From: an uncultured Eubacteriales bacterium
Lineage (GTDB): Bacteria > Bacillota > Clostridia > Christensenellales > UBA1242
DNA: 6,545 bases
Direction of reading: 5' to 3'
Assembly (NCBI GenBank): GCA_900557655.1
Contig: USTX01000037.1
Span: 1 to 6,545 of the forward strand
Positions 1 through 6,322 of the stretch are shown here, one piece after another (positions within the stretch are counted from its first letter, which is position 1; every line of letters begins with the position of its first letter). Below the pieces are notes generated by a model. It was not told the DNA's origin. It made no database searches and saw only the letters and a list, made by a program, of their open reading frames with translations. The position numbers were made by a program, and so were the translations under genes.

Positions 1-22
1 CGGAGTATAAAATTACAAAAAC

Positions 23-55
23 AAAAACTCTATGTTAATTACGCATAGAGTTTTT
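23..55. terminator. Bidirectional intrinsic terminator
   Basis: A 12-bp inverted repeat pairs AAAAACTCTATG (23-34) with CATAGAGTTTTT (44-55) around a 9-nt loop. On the plus strand the right arm runs into a T tract (51-56), so it can end transcription arriving from a gene left of the window. On the minus strand the A-rich stretch at 13-27 becomes a U-rich tail, which places it about 60 bp beyond the stop of the ankyrin gene as that gene's terminator. The core stem is only moderately GC-rich, so efficiency is uncertain. I see no gene in positions 1-22. Confidence 0.8.
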
Positions 56-112
56 TCTTTGTGTTTGCTTGTCACTGTGAGGAACAACGCTTTATTTAAA
101 CTTTCAACTTTA

Positions 113-1057
113 CTATTTCTCTGGTTCGGGGATGAAGTTGGCGATGGAAGTAAGGGTGCCGTTGGCGCGGGCGATGTCAAGAAGGGTGTCGCCGTTTTTA
201 TTTTCTATCTGGCAGGCGTTTTTAAGTTTGATGGCGGCGTTTGAAAGCGCGATGTTGTTGCTTGAAACAAGATAGTGCGCCGGCGTGTTGCCAAAACAGT
301 CTTGCTTGGTCATGGCTGGGGCATCTTTGGCGACCTCGGCCGAAATAAGCTTTTGGGTTTTTGGCGCTATACAAACAAGGTGCATTACTGATTGTTTGCT
401 TCGGTTTTGAATGCGCCTTAGAGTGCGATTAGCTAGAACAGCGCGCAAAACGGGCAGATTTAACTCGTCATAGGCGATGTGACCCATCGTGTCGCCGTCG
501 ATATTTTTTAGTTTGGCGACCTCGGGGTGGTTTTCAATGATTTTAATCGCAAGGCGAGTGCGCCCCGTGCGTACGGCCGAAAAACCAAGATGTTCGCGAT
601 ATTCATTTGGGGTACGCAAAATGACTTCATCATCGCACGCCAAATTCAAAAGTGAGTTAAACCCGCGTTTAGTAAACGCCAACTCAACAAAAGTTTTTCC
701 GTCCGCCTTAACCATAACAAGTTCTTTGTTTTTAAGGCATTTAATGGCCATTTTTTCATTGCCCTGATTGACATAAATGTGCGCCATTGTTGCATTAGAG
801 TTGTTAACCAAGCAGGCTTCGGGGCGGTCGATAATTAAGTTGGCGATCGAGTCAAACCCGCAAAGGGCAGCAAGGTGCCCAAGCGTATTACCATTTTTGC
901 TTACAAAACTTAAAGTTGGCATATAGCCATAAAGTTTCAGCTCGCCTTTTAAGCGTCTTAAAACCTTTTTTTCAAAGCGACCAAGTTCGGCCGCATCACT
1001 TTCACTAAGCGGATAATGCTTATATATATCTTCTAAACAGTCTAAATAATTTTCCAT
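113..1057 (-). CDS. Ankyrin-repeat-like protein of unknown function
   Basis: This 314-residue protein has no signal peptide or membrane segment and is probably cytoplasmic. After a charged N-terminal region (about 1-50), it shows roughly eight degenerate repeats of about 33 residues. The clearest are near 53-85 (NGNTLGHLAALCGF), 186-217 (DGDTMGHIAYDELN), 253-285 (FGNTPAHYLVSSNN) and 287-312 (NGDTLLDIARANGT). They carry the G-x-T-x-x-H-x-A core and a following helix with L/I-I and N-H-P or R-P-E, as in ankyrin repeats. Such repeats form stacked helix pairs that bind protein partners; no enzymatic domain is visible, and the partner is unknown. The gene is divergent from the hydrolase operon. 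The ATG at 1057 lies 8 nt below a -10 element and has no Shine-Dalgarno sequence, so the mRNA is probably leaderless. The ankyrin assignment is by pattern only; another helical repeat family is possible. Confidence 0.82.
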   Translation of the reverse strand: MENYLDCLEDIYKHYPLSESDAAELGRFEKKVLRRLKGELKLYGYMPTLSFVSKNGNTLGHLAALCGFDSIANLIIDRPEACLVNNSNATMAHIYVNQGNEKMAIKCLKNKELVMVKADGKTFVELAFTKRGFNSLLNLACDDEVILRTPNEYREHLGFSAVRTGRTRLAIKIIENHPEVAKLKNIDGDTMGHIAYDELNLPVLRAVLANRTLRRIQNRSKQSVMHLVCIAPKTQKLISAEVAKDAPAMTKQDCFGNTPAHYLVSSNNIALSNAAIKLKNACQIENKNGDTLLDIARANGTLTSIANFIPEPEK

Positions 1058-1065
1058 GGGATTAT

Positions 1066-1094
1066 ATTTTAGCGTCTAACGCACGCTGTGTCAA
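1066..1094 (-). promoter_or_regulatory. Sigma-A-type promoter of the ankyrin gene (leaderless)
   Basis: Read on the minus strand, a perfect -35 TTGACA (1094-1089), a 17-bp spacer and a -10 TAAAAT (1071-1066) are followed after 8 nt by the ATG at 1057. Transcription starting about 7 nt below the -10 would begin near 1059, leaving a leader of about 2 nt. No Shine-Dalgarno sequence lies between the -10 and the ATG. A TATAAT at 1066-1061 also exists, but its spacing to this -35 would be 22 bp, so it is less likely to be the -10. Confidence 0.75.
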
Positions 1095-1103
1095 CAATTT
1101 TAC

Positions 1104-1145
1104 AAAAATACTTAGAAAATTTTTCAAATTAAGAAAAGTATTTTT
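1104..1145. repeat. A/T-rich inverted repeat between divergent promoters
   Basis: The arms AAAAATACTT (1104-1113) and AAGTATTTTT (1136-1145) are perfect reverse complements separated by 22 bp. The dyad centre (about 1124.5) almost coincides with the midpoint between the two -35 boxes (about 1123). Each arm lies a short way upstream of a -35, where A/T-rich UP elements bind the RNA polymerase alpha subunit. It could also be a shared operator for an unidentified regulator. The stretch is very A/T-rich, so some symmetry could arise by chance. Confidence 0.5.
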
Positions 1146-1151
1146 AAATAG

Positions 1152-1180
1152 TTGGCAATTTGGCAAAATAATTGTATAAT
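1152..1180 (+). promoter_or_regulatory. Sigma-A-type promoter of the hydrolase-lspA operon (leaderless)
   Basis: The -35 TTGGCA (1152-1157), a 17-bp spacer and a perfect -10 TATAAT (1175-1180) are followed after only 7 nt by ATG at 1188. A start about 7 nt below the -10 falls at 1187-1188, so the AUG would be at or next to the 5' end. No Shine-Dalgarno sequence precedes this ATG. Together with the mirror arrangement on the other strand, this suggests leaderless translation of the first gene. Confidence 0.78.
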
Positions 1181-1187
1181 AGCCGTA

Positions 1188-2117
1188 ATGAGTTTGAAAA
1201 TCTACCGAATTAAGTTTACAAGTGGACTTGGCACTATGCTTGGTAGCGTAGTGTATAATTTTCATAAACATATTCCCGGCGTTAAAACCAAAAAAGGGCT
1301 TAGTTACGTCCAAAACGGCACCCTTAGCCAACGCCTTGACGTCCATTTTCCGGCCGACGCAAACTGCATTTATAACAAGCCTGAAAAGCGTAAAAAAACA
1401 TACCCAACCATTATTTGGTATCACGGTGGCGGGTGGGCGTGCTATTCAAAAACGGTGTATGTGACGCTGTCGCGCAGGCTTGCCAAGATGGGTTTTATCG
1501 TTTTTACGTGCAACTATCGCCTGGCACCGAAAGCCAAACTTGCAAGCATAATGGAGGACGCACACGCGGCGTTGGACTACGTTTTAAAGACGGGCGATTC
1601 GTTTGGTGCAGACACGTCTAACATCGTTTTTTGTGGCGACTCGGCGGGGGCGCACATCTCGGCCGAACTGGCGCTTGATCTGAAAAACACCGACCCAGAG
1701 GCGTTTGGTAAACTTAAAGGGCTTGGGCTGTTTTATGGCGTTTATGACCTTGAAACGGTTAAAAAATCTGGATTTCCGCATATTGAAACGTATGTTGACG
1801 CGTGCGTGAGTGGCGGGAAAGATAATCTTTTTGAGCTTGAAAAGTATTCGCCGATAAAAAGTGACTGTGCGGGGCTTCCGCCTGTGTTTTTGGCAAGCGG
1901 TGAGATAGACAAATTGCACAAGTCACAGTCGCTTGCGTTTTCAAAAAAACTTGAAGAGGCGGGCGTTACCGTAAAGACCAAATTTTACCCCAAAAAAGAG
2001 TTGCGCGCCATGCACGCATATATTAATTTTGATGGGCTTTATACTAATGTTGACTCGCTTAAAGCGTTTGAAAACTTTTTGCATAATGACCTTAATTTGA
2101 AAGGAGAAGACGCGTGA
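1188..2117 (+). CDS. Alpha/beta-hydrolase, HSL/acetyl-esterase family
   Basis: This 309-residue protein is a probable carboxylesterase or lipase-like hydrolase of the hormone-sensitive lipase (alpha/beta-hydrolase 3) family. The oxyanion-hole motif HGGGW is at 79-83, the nucleophile elbow GDSAG at 150-154 (Ser152), the likely acid in SGEID at Asp241, and the likely base in MHAY at His276, so the triad looks complete. Family members hydrolyse short-chain acyl esters; the substrate here cannot be read from sequence. No clear signal peptide is seen, although residues 10-25 are mildly hydrophobic. I chose ATG 1188 because an upstream in-frame TTG at 1152 lies inside the -35 box. An internal ATG at 1236, behind a weak AGTGGA, would give a 293-residue protein and remains possible. 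The stop overlaps the lspA start by 4 bp (GTGA), so it is the first gene of that operon. Confidence 0.9.
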   Translation: MSLKIYRIKFTSGLGTMLGSVVYNFHKHIPGVKTKKGLSYVQNGTLSQRLDVHFPADANCIYNKPEKRKKTYPTIIWYHGGGWACYSKTVYVTLSRRLAKMGFIVFTCNYRLAPKAKLASIMEDAHAALDYVLKTGDSFGADTSNIVFCGDSAGAHISAELALDLKNTDPEAFGKLKGLGLFYGVYDLETVKKSGFPHIETYVDACVSGGKDNLFELEKYSPIKSDCAGLPPVFLASGEIDKLHKSQSLAFSKKLEEAGVTVKTKFYPKKELRAMHAYINFDGLYTNVDSLKAFENFLHNDLNLKGEDA

Positions 2118-2713
2118 TAATCTATGCAGTCATCGCCGCCGTTGCAAGCGTTGTTATTGACCAACTGACCAAGCTTTGGTTTTATGGCTCAGCATTCAGC
2201 GTGCTGGGCGACTTTTTGTGGGTTCAAAGCGCGTTTAATGATGGCGCGGCGTTCGGCCTTTTTGGCGGCGCGAGATGGTTTTTTATTATCCTTGCTATTC
2301 CCGTTATTGCGGGGCTTATTTATTGCCTTATTTCAAAAATACTGGGGGACTCGCCCTTTCTTGGCGTGACGCTTGGGCTTATGGCGGGCGGAATTATCGG
2401 CAACGTTATTGACCGTATTATTTTAGGCGGCGTGCGCGATTTTATCTATTTTAAATCAATCAATTTTGCAATTTTTAACTTTGCCGACGCCTTTATCTGC
2501 GCAAGCGTTGCGCTTTTGGCCGTTTACCTTTTGTTTTGCAAAAAACACAAAAAGGATGACAAAGAATCTCGCAAAGATGACGACGAATCAGCGGCGTCAT
2601 CCAACAAAAACGCCCAAAAAAGTAACAAACAACCTGAAACCGACCGAGGCGAATTTGAGGTTGAACGCAAGGGTAGACGCACACCAAAGGAGAATACGAA
2701 ATGCAAGACTTAA
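2114..2713 (+). CDS. lspA: Signal peptidase II (lipoprotein signal peptidase)
   Basis: LspA is a membrane aspartyl protease that removes the signal peptide from diacylglyceryl-prolipoproteins. Family motifs are present in order: IDQLTK (15-20), FNDGAAFG (41-48), GNVIDR (96-101), VRDF with catalytic Asp109, and FNFADAF with catalytic Asp125. Four hydrophobic segments lie near 3-14, 55-75, 82-103 and 119-142. The start is GTG at 2114, 7 nt after AAGGAG (2101-2106), and it overlaps the hydrolase stop. The family is usually about 150-170 residues. This 199-residue protein has an extra hydrophilic tail of about 57 residues (143-199), rich in Lys, Asp, Glu, Ser and Asn, which should be disordered and probably cytoplasmic. 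The tail runs 13 bp into the rluD gene and contains its ribosome binding site. Function is confident; the role of the tail is unknown. Confidence 0.96.
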   Translation: MIIYAVIAAVASVVIDQLTKLWFYGSAFSVLGDFLWVQSAFNDGAAFGLFGGARWFFIILAIPVIAGLIYCLISKILGDSPFLGVTLGLMAGGIIGNVIDRIILGGVRDFIYFKSINFAIFNFADAFICASVALLAVYLLFCKKHKKDDKESRKDDDESAASSNKNAQKSNKQPETDRGEFEVERKGRRTPKENTKCKT

Positions 2714-3645
2714 AGCAGATCTTGGTTGTAAGAAACGCCGAAAAAGTGCGCCTAGACAAGTTTTTAACGGATGCGCTTGAAGACTGGACGCGCTCTCAAA
2801 TCAAGCACCAAATTGACGATGGTCGCGTTTTGGTTGAGGGCAAAAAGGCCAAGGCTGGCGCGCTTATCAAAAACGGCGCAACCATTACGCTTGACCTTAT
2901 CGCAGCGCCCGAGATTACTGACATTGAGCCCGAAAACATCCCGCTTAATATTGTTTATGAAGACGAGTTTTTGGAGGTTATCAACAAGCCGCAGGGGATG
3001 GTTGTTCACCCCGCGATTGGCAACCCAAGCCATACGCTTGTTAATGCGCTTTTATTTCATTTTAAAAACGTAAGCAGCGTTGGCGGGGCGATACGGCCGG
3101 GCATTGTTCACAGGATAGACAAAGACACGTCGGGCCTTATCGTTGTTGCAAAAACCAACGCCGCGCACGAGAATTTGGCGCGTCAAATCGCTGCTCACAC
3201 GTGTTTTAGGCGCTACGTTGCGCTTTGTGAAGGCGAGTTTAAAACGCTTGAAGGCGACGTGGTTTTGCCCCTCGCGCGCGACAAAAAAGACTATAAAAAG
3301 ATGGCGGTTGACTCTGAGGGTAAATACGCTGAAACGCACTATCGCGTAAACACGATTTATGACGGCTTTACGCTTGTTGATTTTCAGCTTAAAACTGGCC
3401 GCACGCACCAAATTCGCGTTCACACCAAGGCGATTGGCCACCCAATTGTTGGCGACCCCGTTTATGGCTATGCTAACCAAAAATTTAAACTAAACGGTCA
3501 ATTGTTGCACGCAAAAGAACTTGAACTTACACATCCCGTAACGGGCGAAAGAATGACGTTTAGGTGCGACTTGCCCGATTATTTTAAAGACGTTTTAAAA
3601 AAGCTTAAAGTTAAGTTTGAAAACAAACAAATAAAGGAGAACTAA
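2701..3645 (+). CDS. rluD: RluD-type 23S rRNA pseudouridine synthase
   Basis: This 314-residue protein belongs to the RluA/RluC/RluD family, which converts specific uridines in 23S rRNA to pseudouridine. An N-terminal S4 RNA-binding domain spans about 16-67 (VRLDKFL to the GATITLDL strand). The catalytic motif HRIDKDTSG is at 137-145, with nucleophilic Asp140, and the RTHQIRVH motif is at 234-241. Length is normal for the family. The ATG follows AAAGGAG (2686-2692) at an 8-nt spacing, with the site inside the end of lspA, so the two genes are probably translationally coupled. An lspA-rluD pair is common in Firmicutes. The S4 domain and motifs fit RluD, but the exact target uridines (RluD versus RluC or another paralogue) cannot be settled from sequence alone. 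Confidence 0.94.
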   Translation: MQDLKQILVVRNAEKVRLDKFLTDALEDWTRSQIKHQIDDGRVLVEGKKAKAGALIKNGATITLDLIAAPEITDIEPENIPLNIVYEDEFLEVINKPQGMVVHPAIGNPSHTLVNALLFHFKNVSSVGGAIRPGIVHRIDKDTSGLIVVAKTNAAHENLARQIAAHTCFRRYVALCEGEFKTLEGDVVLPLARDKKDYKKMAVDSEGKYAETHYRVNTIYDGFTLVDFQLKTGRTHQIRVHTKAIGHPIVGDPVYGYANQKFKLNGQLLHAKELELTHPVTGERMTFRCDLPDYFKDVLKKLKVKFENKQIKEN

Positions 3646-3646
3646 T

Positions 3647-4201
3647 ATGAAAAACAAGATTGAAAACGCGCTGATGATAAGCCAATTCGTGGCGTTTATG
3701 GTTGCAACAATTTTGGCGCTTGCGTTTGAATTTTCGGGGCTTGAAATGCTTTTAATTTGTGCGCTGGTGTTGTATGTTGTAGCTTTCGGGCTGATGACGA
3801 TTAACGGCTGCATTTACCTTAATGGCAGGTATAAGGCCTTAAAAACCATTTTGTCAGCGCCAAAAACGGCAGACAACACAACTGATAGCGCCGACACAAA
3901 AGCGGACAACAGCGTAACAAATGCCGCTCAAACAATTGAAACTGATAAAACTGGCAGCACAAAAAACGCCGCAGCGAATGCCGAAAACGTAACCGCAGTA
4001 GAAACTGGCGAAAGTGGAGAATACGAATTATCAAATAATAAAAAAAGCAATGCTGTGCTTGATGGCACTACTGACGACGCAACTGACGACGACGCAAACG
4101 ACGAGGCCGCAATAAAAAAGCAAATTGTTTTGGGGCTTGTTAAGGTGTCGCTTTGTGCGATATTCTGTCTGTTTTCGTTTGTGTGCTTGGTTTTATTTTA
4201 A
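3647..4201 (+). CDS. Small membrane protein with low-complexity linker, unknown function
   Basis: I do not recognise this 184-residue protein. Two hydrophobic segments (about 8-29 and 33-55) form an N-terminal hairpin, and a third (about 160-183) ends the chain at the C-terminal Phe184. Between them, residues 70-157 form a hydrophilic linker rich in Thr, Asp, Asn and Ala, with a TDDATDDDANDE stretch encoded by a short ACTGACGAC repeat (4070-4078 and 4082-4090). The linker is very probably disordered. No Cys or His catalytic motif is seen. Its ATG is 1 bp after the rluD stop and 7 nt beyond AAAGGAG (3633-3639), so it is the last gene of the hydrolase-lspA-rluD operon. No terminator is visible in the 19 bp before the tig promoter, so transcripts may read through. 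Confidence 0.85.
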   Translation: MKNKIENALMISQFVAFMVATILALAFEFSGLEMLLICALVLYVVAFGLMTINGCIYLNGRYKALKTILSAPKTADNTTDSADTKADNSVTNAAQTIETDKTGSTKNAAANAENVTAVETGESGEYELSNNKKSNAVLDGTTDDATDDDANDEAAIKKQIVLGLVKVSLCAIFCLFSFVCLVLF

Positions 4202-4220
4202 AAACAACGTGCGCTAAACC

Positions 4221-4249
4221 TTGACTATCTTTTGGGTTTGGTGTAAAAT
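4221..4249 (+). promoter_or_regulatory. Sigma-A-type promoter upstream of tig
   Basis: TTGACT (4221-4226), a 17-bp spacer and TAAAAT (4244-4249) lie 31 nt before the tig ATG. Transcription from about 4256 would give a leader of about 25 nt holding AAAGGAG (4268-4274). I see no CIRCE or CtsR-type operator nearby, so heat-shock control by those repressors is not supported. Confidence 0.72.
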
Positions 4250-4280
4250 AATGATTGCGTAAGCATTAAAGGAGAATTTT

Positions 4281-5567
4281 ATGAAATACAAAGTTGGAGA
4301 AAGAAAGGAAAATACTATCGAAGTTGAATTCACTCTTGACGCAAAAGAGTGGGAACAAGAGGTTGAAAAAGCCTATCAAAAAAATAAAGGCAAATATAAA
4401 AAAGAGGGGTTCAGACAAGGCAAAGTTCCAAGAAAAGTGTTAGAGCAAACTTATGGCGAATATCTTTTCTATGAAGATGCTTTTAACGATTGTTGCCCAA
4501 TATATTACGGGCAAATGCTTGACAAAGAGAAAAAGATCTTCCCAGTTGACTATCCTGACGTAAGCATTAAATCGATTGATGACAAGGGTGTTGTTTTTGT
4601 TGCTAAAATCACGGTTTATCCTGAGGTAACTATCGGCGAATACAAGGGCATTGTTATCAAAAAAGCCAAATCAACGGTAAGCGCGGCTGAGGTTAATGCC
4701 GAGCTTGACGCCTTGCGTGAAAAACAAGCGCGTTTTGTTGAGGTGACTGACCGCGAGGCAAAACTTGGCGACCTTATTAACCTTGACTATTCAGGCAGCG
4801 CAGACGGCGTTGTTTTTGAAGGCGGCACTGCTAAAGATCAAGAACTTGAACTTGGCAGCCACTCATTTATTGAAGGGTTTGAAGACCAAATGGTTGGTAT
4901 GAAAATCGGCGAAGAGAAGGATATTAACGTAACTTTCCCTGAAAACTATCACGCCGAGGGGCTTAAATGCAAGCCTGCTGTTTTCCACGTTAAACTTTTG
5001 GGCATCCGCGAGAAACAAATGCCTGAAATTAATGACGATTTCGCAAAAGACGTAAGCGAGTTTAATACTCTTGCTGAGCTTAAAGCAGACATTAAAAAGA
5101 AAAAACAAGAAAGCAAAGAAAAACAGGCCGAAGCGGACGCTGAAAACAAACTTATTGATAAGATTGTTGACCAAACCAAGGTTAAGATTCCTGAGTGTAT
5201 GATTAACAACCAAGTTGAAAATTTCGTTGAAGACATCCGTCAACGCTTGGCTTATCAAGGTTTAAGATTTGAAGATTATCTTAAATACACCAACACCACG
5301 CTTGAAGACTATAAAAAGTCACGTGAACAGGAAGCCGAGAAGTCAGTAAAAACTCAACTTACCTTGCAAGAGATTGTTAAGGCGGAAAAGATTAAGGTAA
5401 CTGACAAAGAGTTTGACGCTAAGGTTAAAGAAATCGCTGATCATATGCACAGGTCGGTTGAAGAGGTTAAAAACACGATGCAGGGCAATCAAGAAGAATT
5501 TATCCGCAACAATGTTTTAACTGAAAAATTGATGGCAAAACTTAAAGAGTTAAACACTATTGAATAA
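4281..5567 (+). CDS. tig: Trigger factor, ribosome-associated chaperone
   Basis: Trigger factor binds ribosomal protein L23 at the exit tunnel, holds nascent chains and has peptidyl-prolyl isomerase activity. The ribosome-binding signature GFRQGKVP is at 43-50 in the N-terminal domain (about 1-115). The FKBP-like isomerase domain spans about 163-243 (GDLINLDYSG through the FHVKLLGI strand), and the C-terminal helical chaperone domain covers about 245-428. Length 428 matches the family (about 425-435). ATG 4281 follows AAAGGAG at a 6-nt spacing. It has its own promoter and is followed by clpP after 45 bp, an order common in bacteria that links co-translational folding to degradation. No oddity is seen. 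Confidence 0.97.
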   Translation: MKYKVGERKENTIEVEFTLDAKEWEQEVEKAYQKNKGKYKKEGFRQGKVPRKVLEQTYGEYLFYEDAFNDCCPIYYGQMLDKEKKIFPVDYPDVSIKSIDDKGVVFVAKITVYPEVTIGEYKGIVIKKAKSTVSAAEVNAELDALREKQARFVEVTDREAKLGDLINLDYSGSADGVVFEGGTAKDQELELGSHSFIEGFEDQMVGMKIGEEKDINVTFPENYHAEGLKCKPAVFHVKLLGIREKQMPEINDDFAKDVSEFNTLAELKADIKKKKQESKEKQAEADAENKLIDKIVDQTKVKIPECMINNQVENFVEDIRQRLAYQGLRFEDYLKYTNTTLEDYKKSREQEAEKSVKTQLTLQEIVKAEKIKVTDKEFDAKVKEIADHMHRSVEEVKNTMQGNQEEFIRNNVLTEKLMAKLKELNTIE

Positions 5568-5612
5568 TGTGGGGCGGCATATGCGGCGCCTACCAAAAAA
5601 TAAGGAGATTTT

Positions 5613-6206
5613 ATGGAAAAGAACGTTTTAGTTCCTATGGTCATAGAGCAAACCAATCGTGGCGAGAGATCGTATGACATTTATTCAAGGCTGCTTGAAG
5701 ACCGGATCGTGTTTTTGTCAGACGAGATAACTGACGCAACAGCCAACTTACTTGTTGCGCAACTTATTTACCTTGAAGGCAAAGACCCCGATAAAGACAT
5801 TATGATGTATATCAACAGCCCTGGCGGTAGCGTGGTGGCGGGGATGGCCATTTTTGACACGATGAACTATATCAAGTGTGACGTATGCACGATTTGTGTT
5901 GGTATGGCTGCTAGTATGGCGGCGGTGCTGCTTTCAAGCGGTGCTAAGGGCAAAAGGTGCGCGCTTCCTAACAGCGAGATTATGATTCATCAACCTCTTG
6001 GCGGTGCGCAGGGTCAGGCTAGCGATATTGCTATTCATGCCGAGCACATCTTAAAAACCAAGAAAAAGCTTAACAAGATTTTGGCCGACAATTGCGGGCA
6101 AGACCTTGCTACGATTGAAAAAGATACTGACCGTGATAACTTTATGTCAGCAAATGAGGCGCTAAAATACGGCCTTATTGACAAGATTTATGATAAGCGC
6201 AAATAG
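5613..6206 (+). CDS. clpP: ATP-dependent Clp protease proteolytic subunit
   Basis: ClpP forms a double-ring serine protease chamber that degrades proteins fed by AAA+ unfoldases such as ClpX. The catalytic triad is visible: Ser101 in GMAASMAA, His126 in MIHQPLGG, and Asp175 in DTDRDNF. The N-terminal [22 protein letters not shown] stretch (11-32) and the YINSPGGSV loop (66-74) are typical. Length is 197 residues, as in Bacillus ClpP, with only a short N-terminal extension that may be processed. AAGGAG (5602-5607) sits 5 nt before the ATG. The 45-bp spacer from tig holds a GC-rich patch (5571-5588) but no convincing promoter or terminator, so it is probably co-transcribed with tig. Confidence 0.97.
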   Translation: MEKNVLVPMVIEQTNRGERSYDIYSRLLEDRIVFLSDEITDATANLLVAQLIYLEGKDPDKDIMMYINSPGGSVVAGMAIFDTMNYIKCDVCTICVGMAASMAAVLLSSGAKGKRCALPNSEIMIHQPLGGAQGQASDIAIHAEHILKTKKKLNKILADNCGQDLATIEKDTDRDNFMSANEALKYGLIDKIYDKRK

Positions 6207-6227
6207 TTGTGTAATATAGTTTAACCG

Positions 6228-6270
6228 TGCGATACTGCACCAAGACAAAAATCGCGAAAAGTGTATCGCA
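6228..6270 (+). repeat. Inverted repeat in the clpP-clpX spacer
   Basis: TGCGATAC (6228-6235) and GTATCGCA (6263-6270) are perfect reverse complements around a 27-nt loop. It lies immediately before a stronger hairpin and about 22 bp after the clpP stop. It could be an RNA hairpin or an operator half-site pair; sequence alone cannot distinguish these. Confidence 0.45.
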
Positions 6271-6273
6271 ACC

Positions 6274-6310
6274 AATATTTGGTAAATAATTCATTTACCA
6301 AATATTTTTT
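6274..6310 (+). terminator. Perfect A/T-rich hairpin with T tract before clpX
   Basis: AATATTTGGTAAAT (6274-6287) pairs perfectly with ATTTACCAAATATT (6293-6306) around the loop AATTC, giving a 14-bp stem. Six T residues (6305-6310) end it, and AAAGGAG of clpX begins at 6311. The form resembles an intrinsic terminator, but only 2-3 pairs are G-C, so it is probably weak. Being between two genes normally co-transcribed, it may act as a partial terminator or attenuator, a processing or stability element, or a DNA operator. Confidence 0.55.
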
Positions 6311-6322
6311 AAAGGAGACCTG

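Noticed and set aside
32..244. Plus-strand 70-codon open frame at the left edge
   Set aside because: It starts inside the terminator hairpin and runs antisense into the ankyrin gene, with no ribosome binding site.
489..767. Plus-strand open frame inside the ankyrin gene
   Set aside because: It is antisense to the repeat protein, with no family resemblance; it is a shadow of that gene.
1152..1187. In-frame TTG start extending the hydrolase by 12 residues
   Set aside because: The TTG is part of the TTGGCA -35 box and lies upstream of the predicted transcript start, so it would not be in the mRNA.
1062..1424. Minus-strand 120-codon open frame antisense to the hydrolase
   Set aside because: It overlaps the divergent promoter region and conserved hydrolase codons, and has no recognisable domain or ribosome binding site.
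2576..2601. GATGACG / CGTCATC hairpin within the lspA tail
   Set aside because: The 7-bp stem has no T tract and lies in low-complexity coding sequence, so it is probably a by-product of Asp/Ser codons.
5571..5591. GC-rich partly palindromic patch between tig and clpP
   Set aside because: The arms do not pair well and there is no T tract, so terminator or operator function is not supported.
6178..6206. TTGACA at 6178 as a -35 for a clpX promoter
   Set aside because: At a 17-bp spacing the -10 position reads AAATAG, a poor match, and no better -10 is found at 16 or 18 bp.
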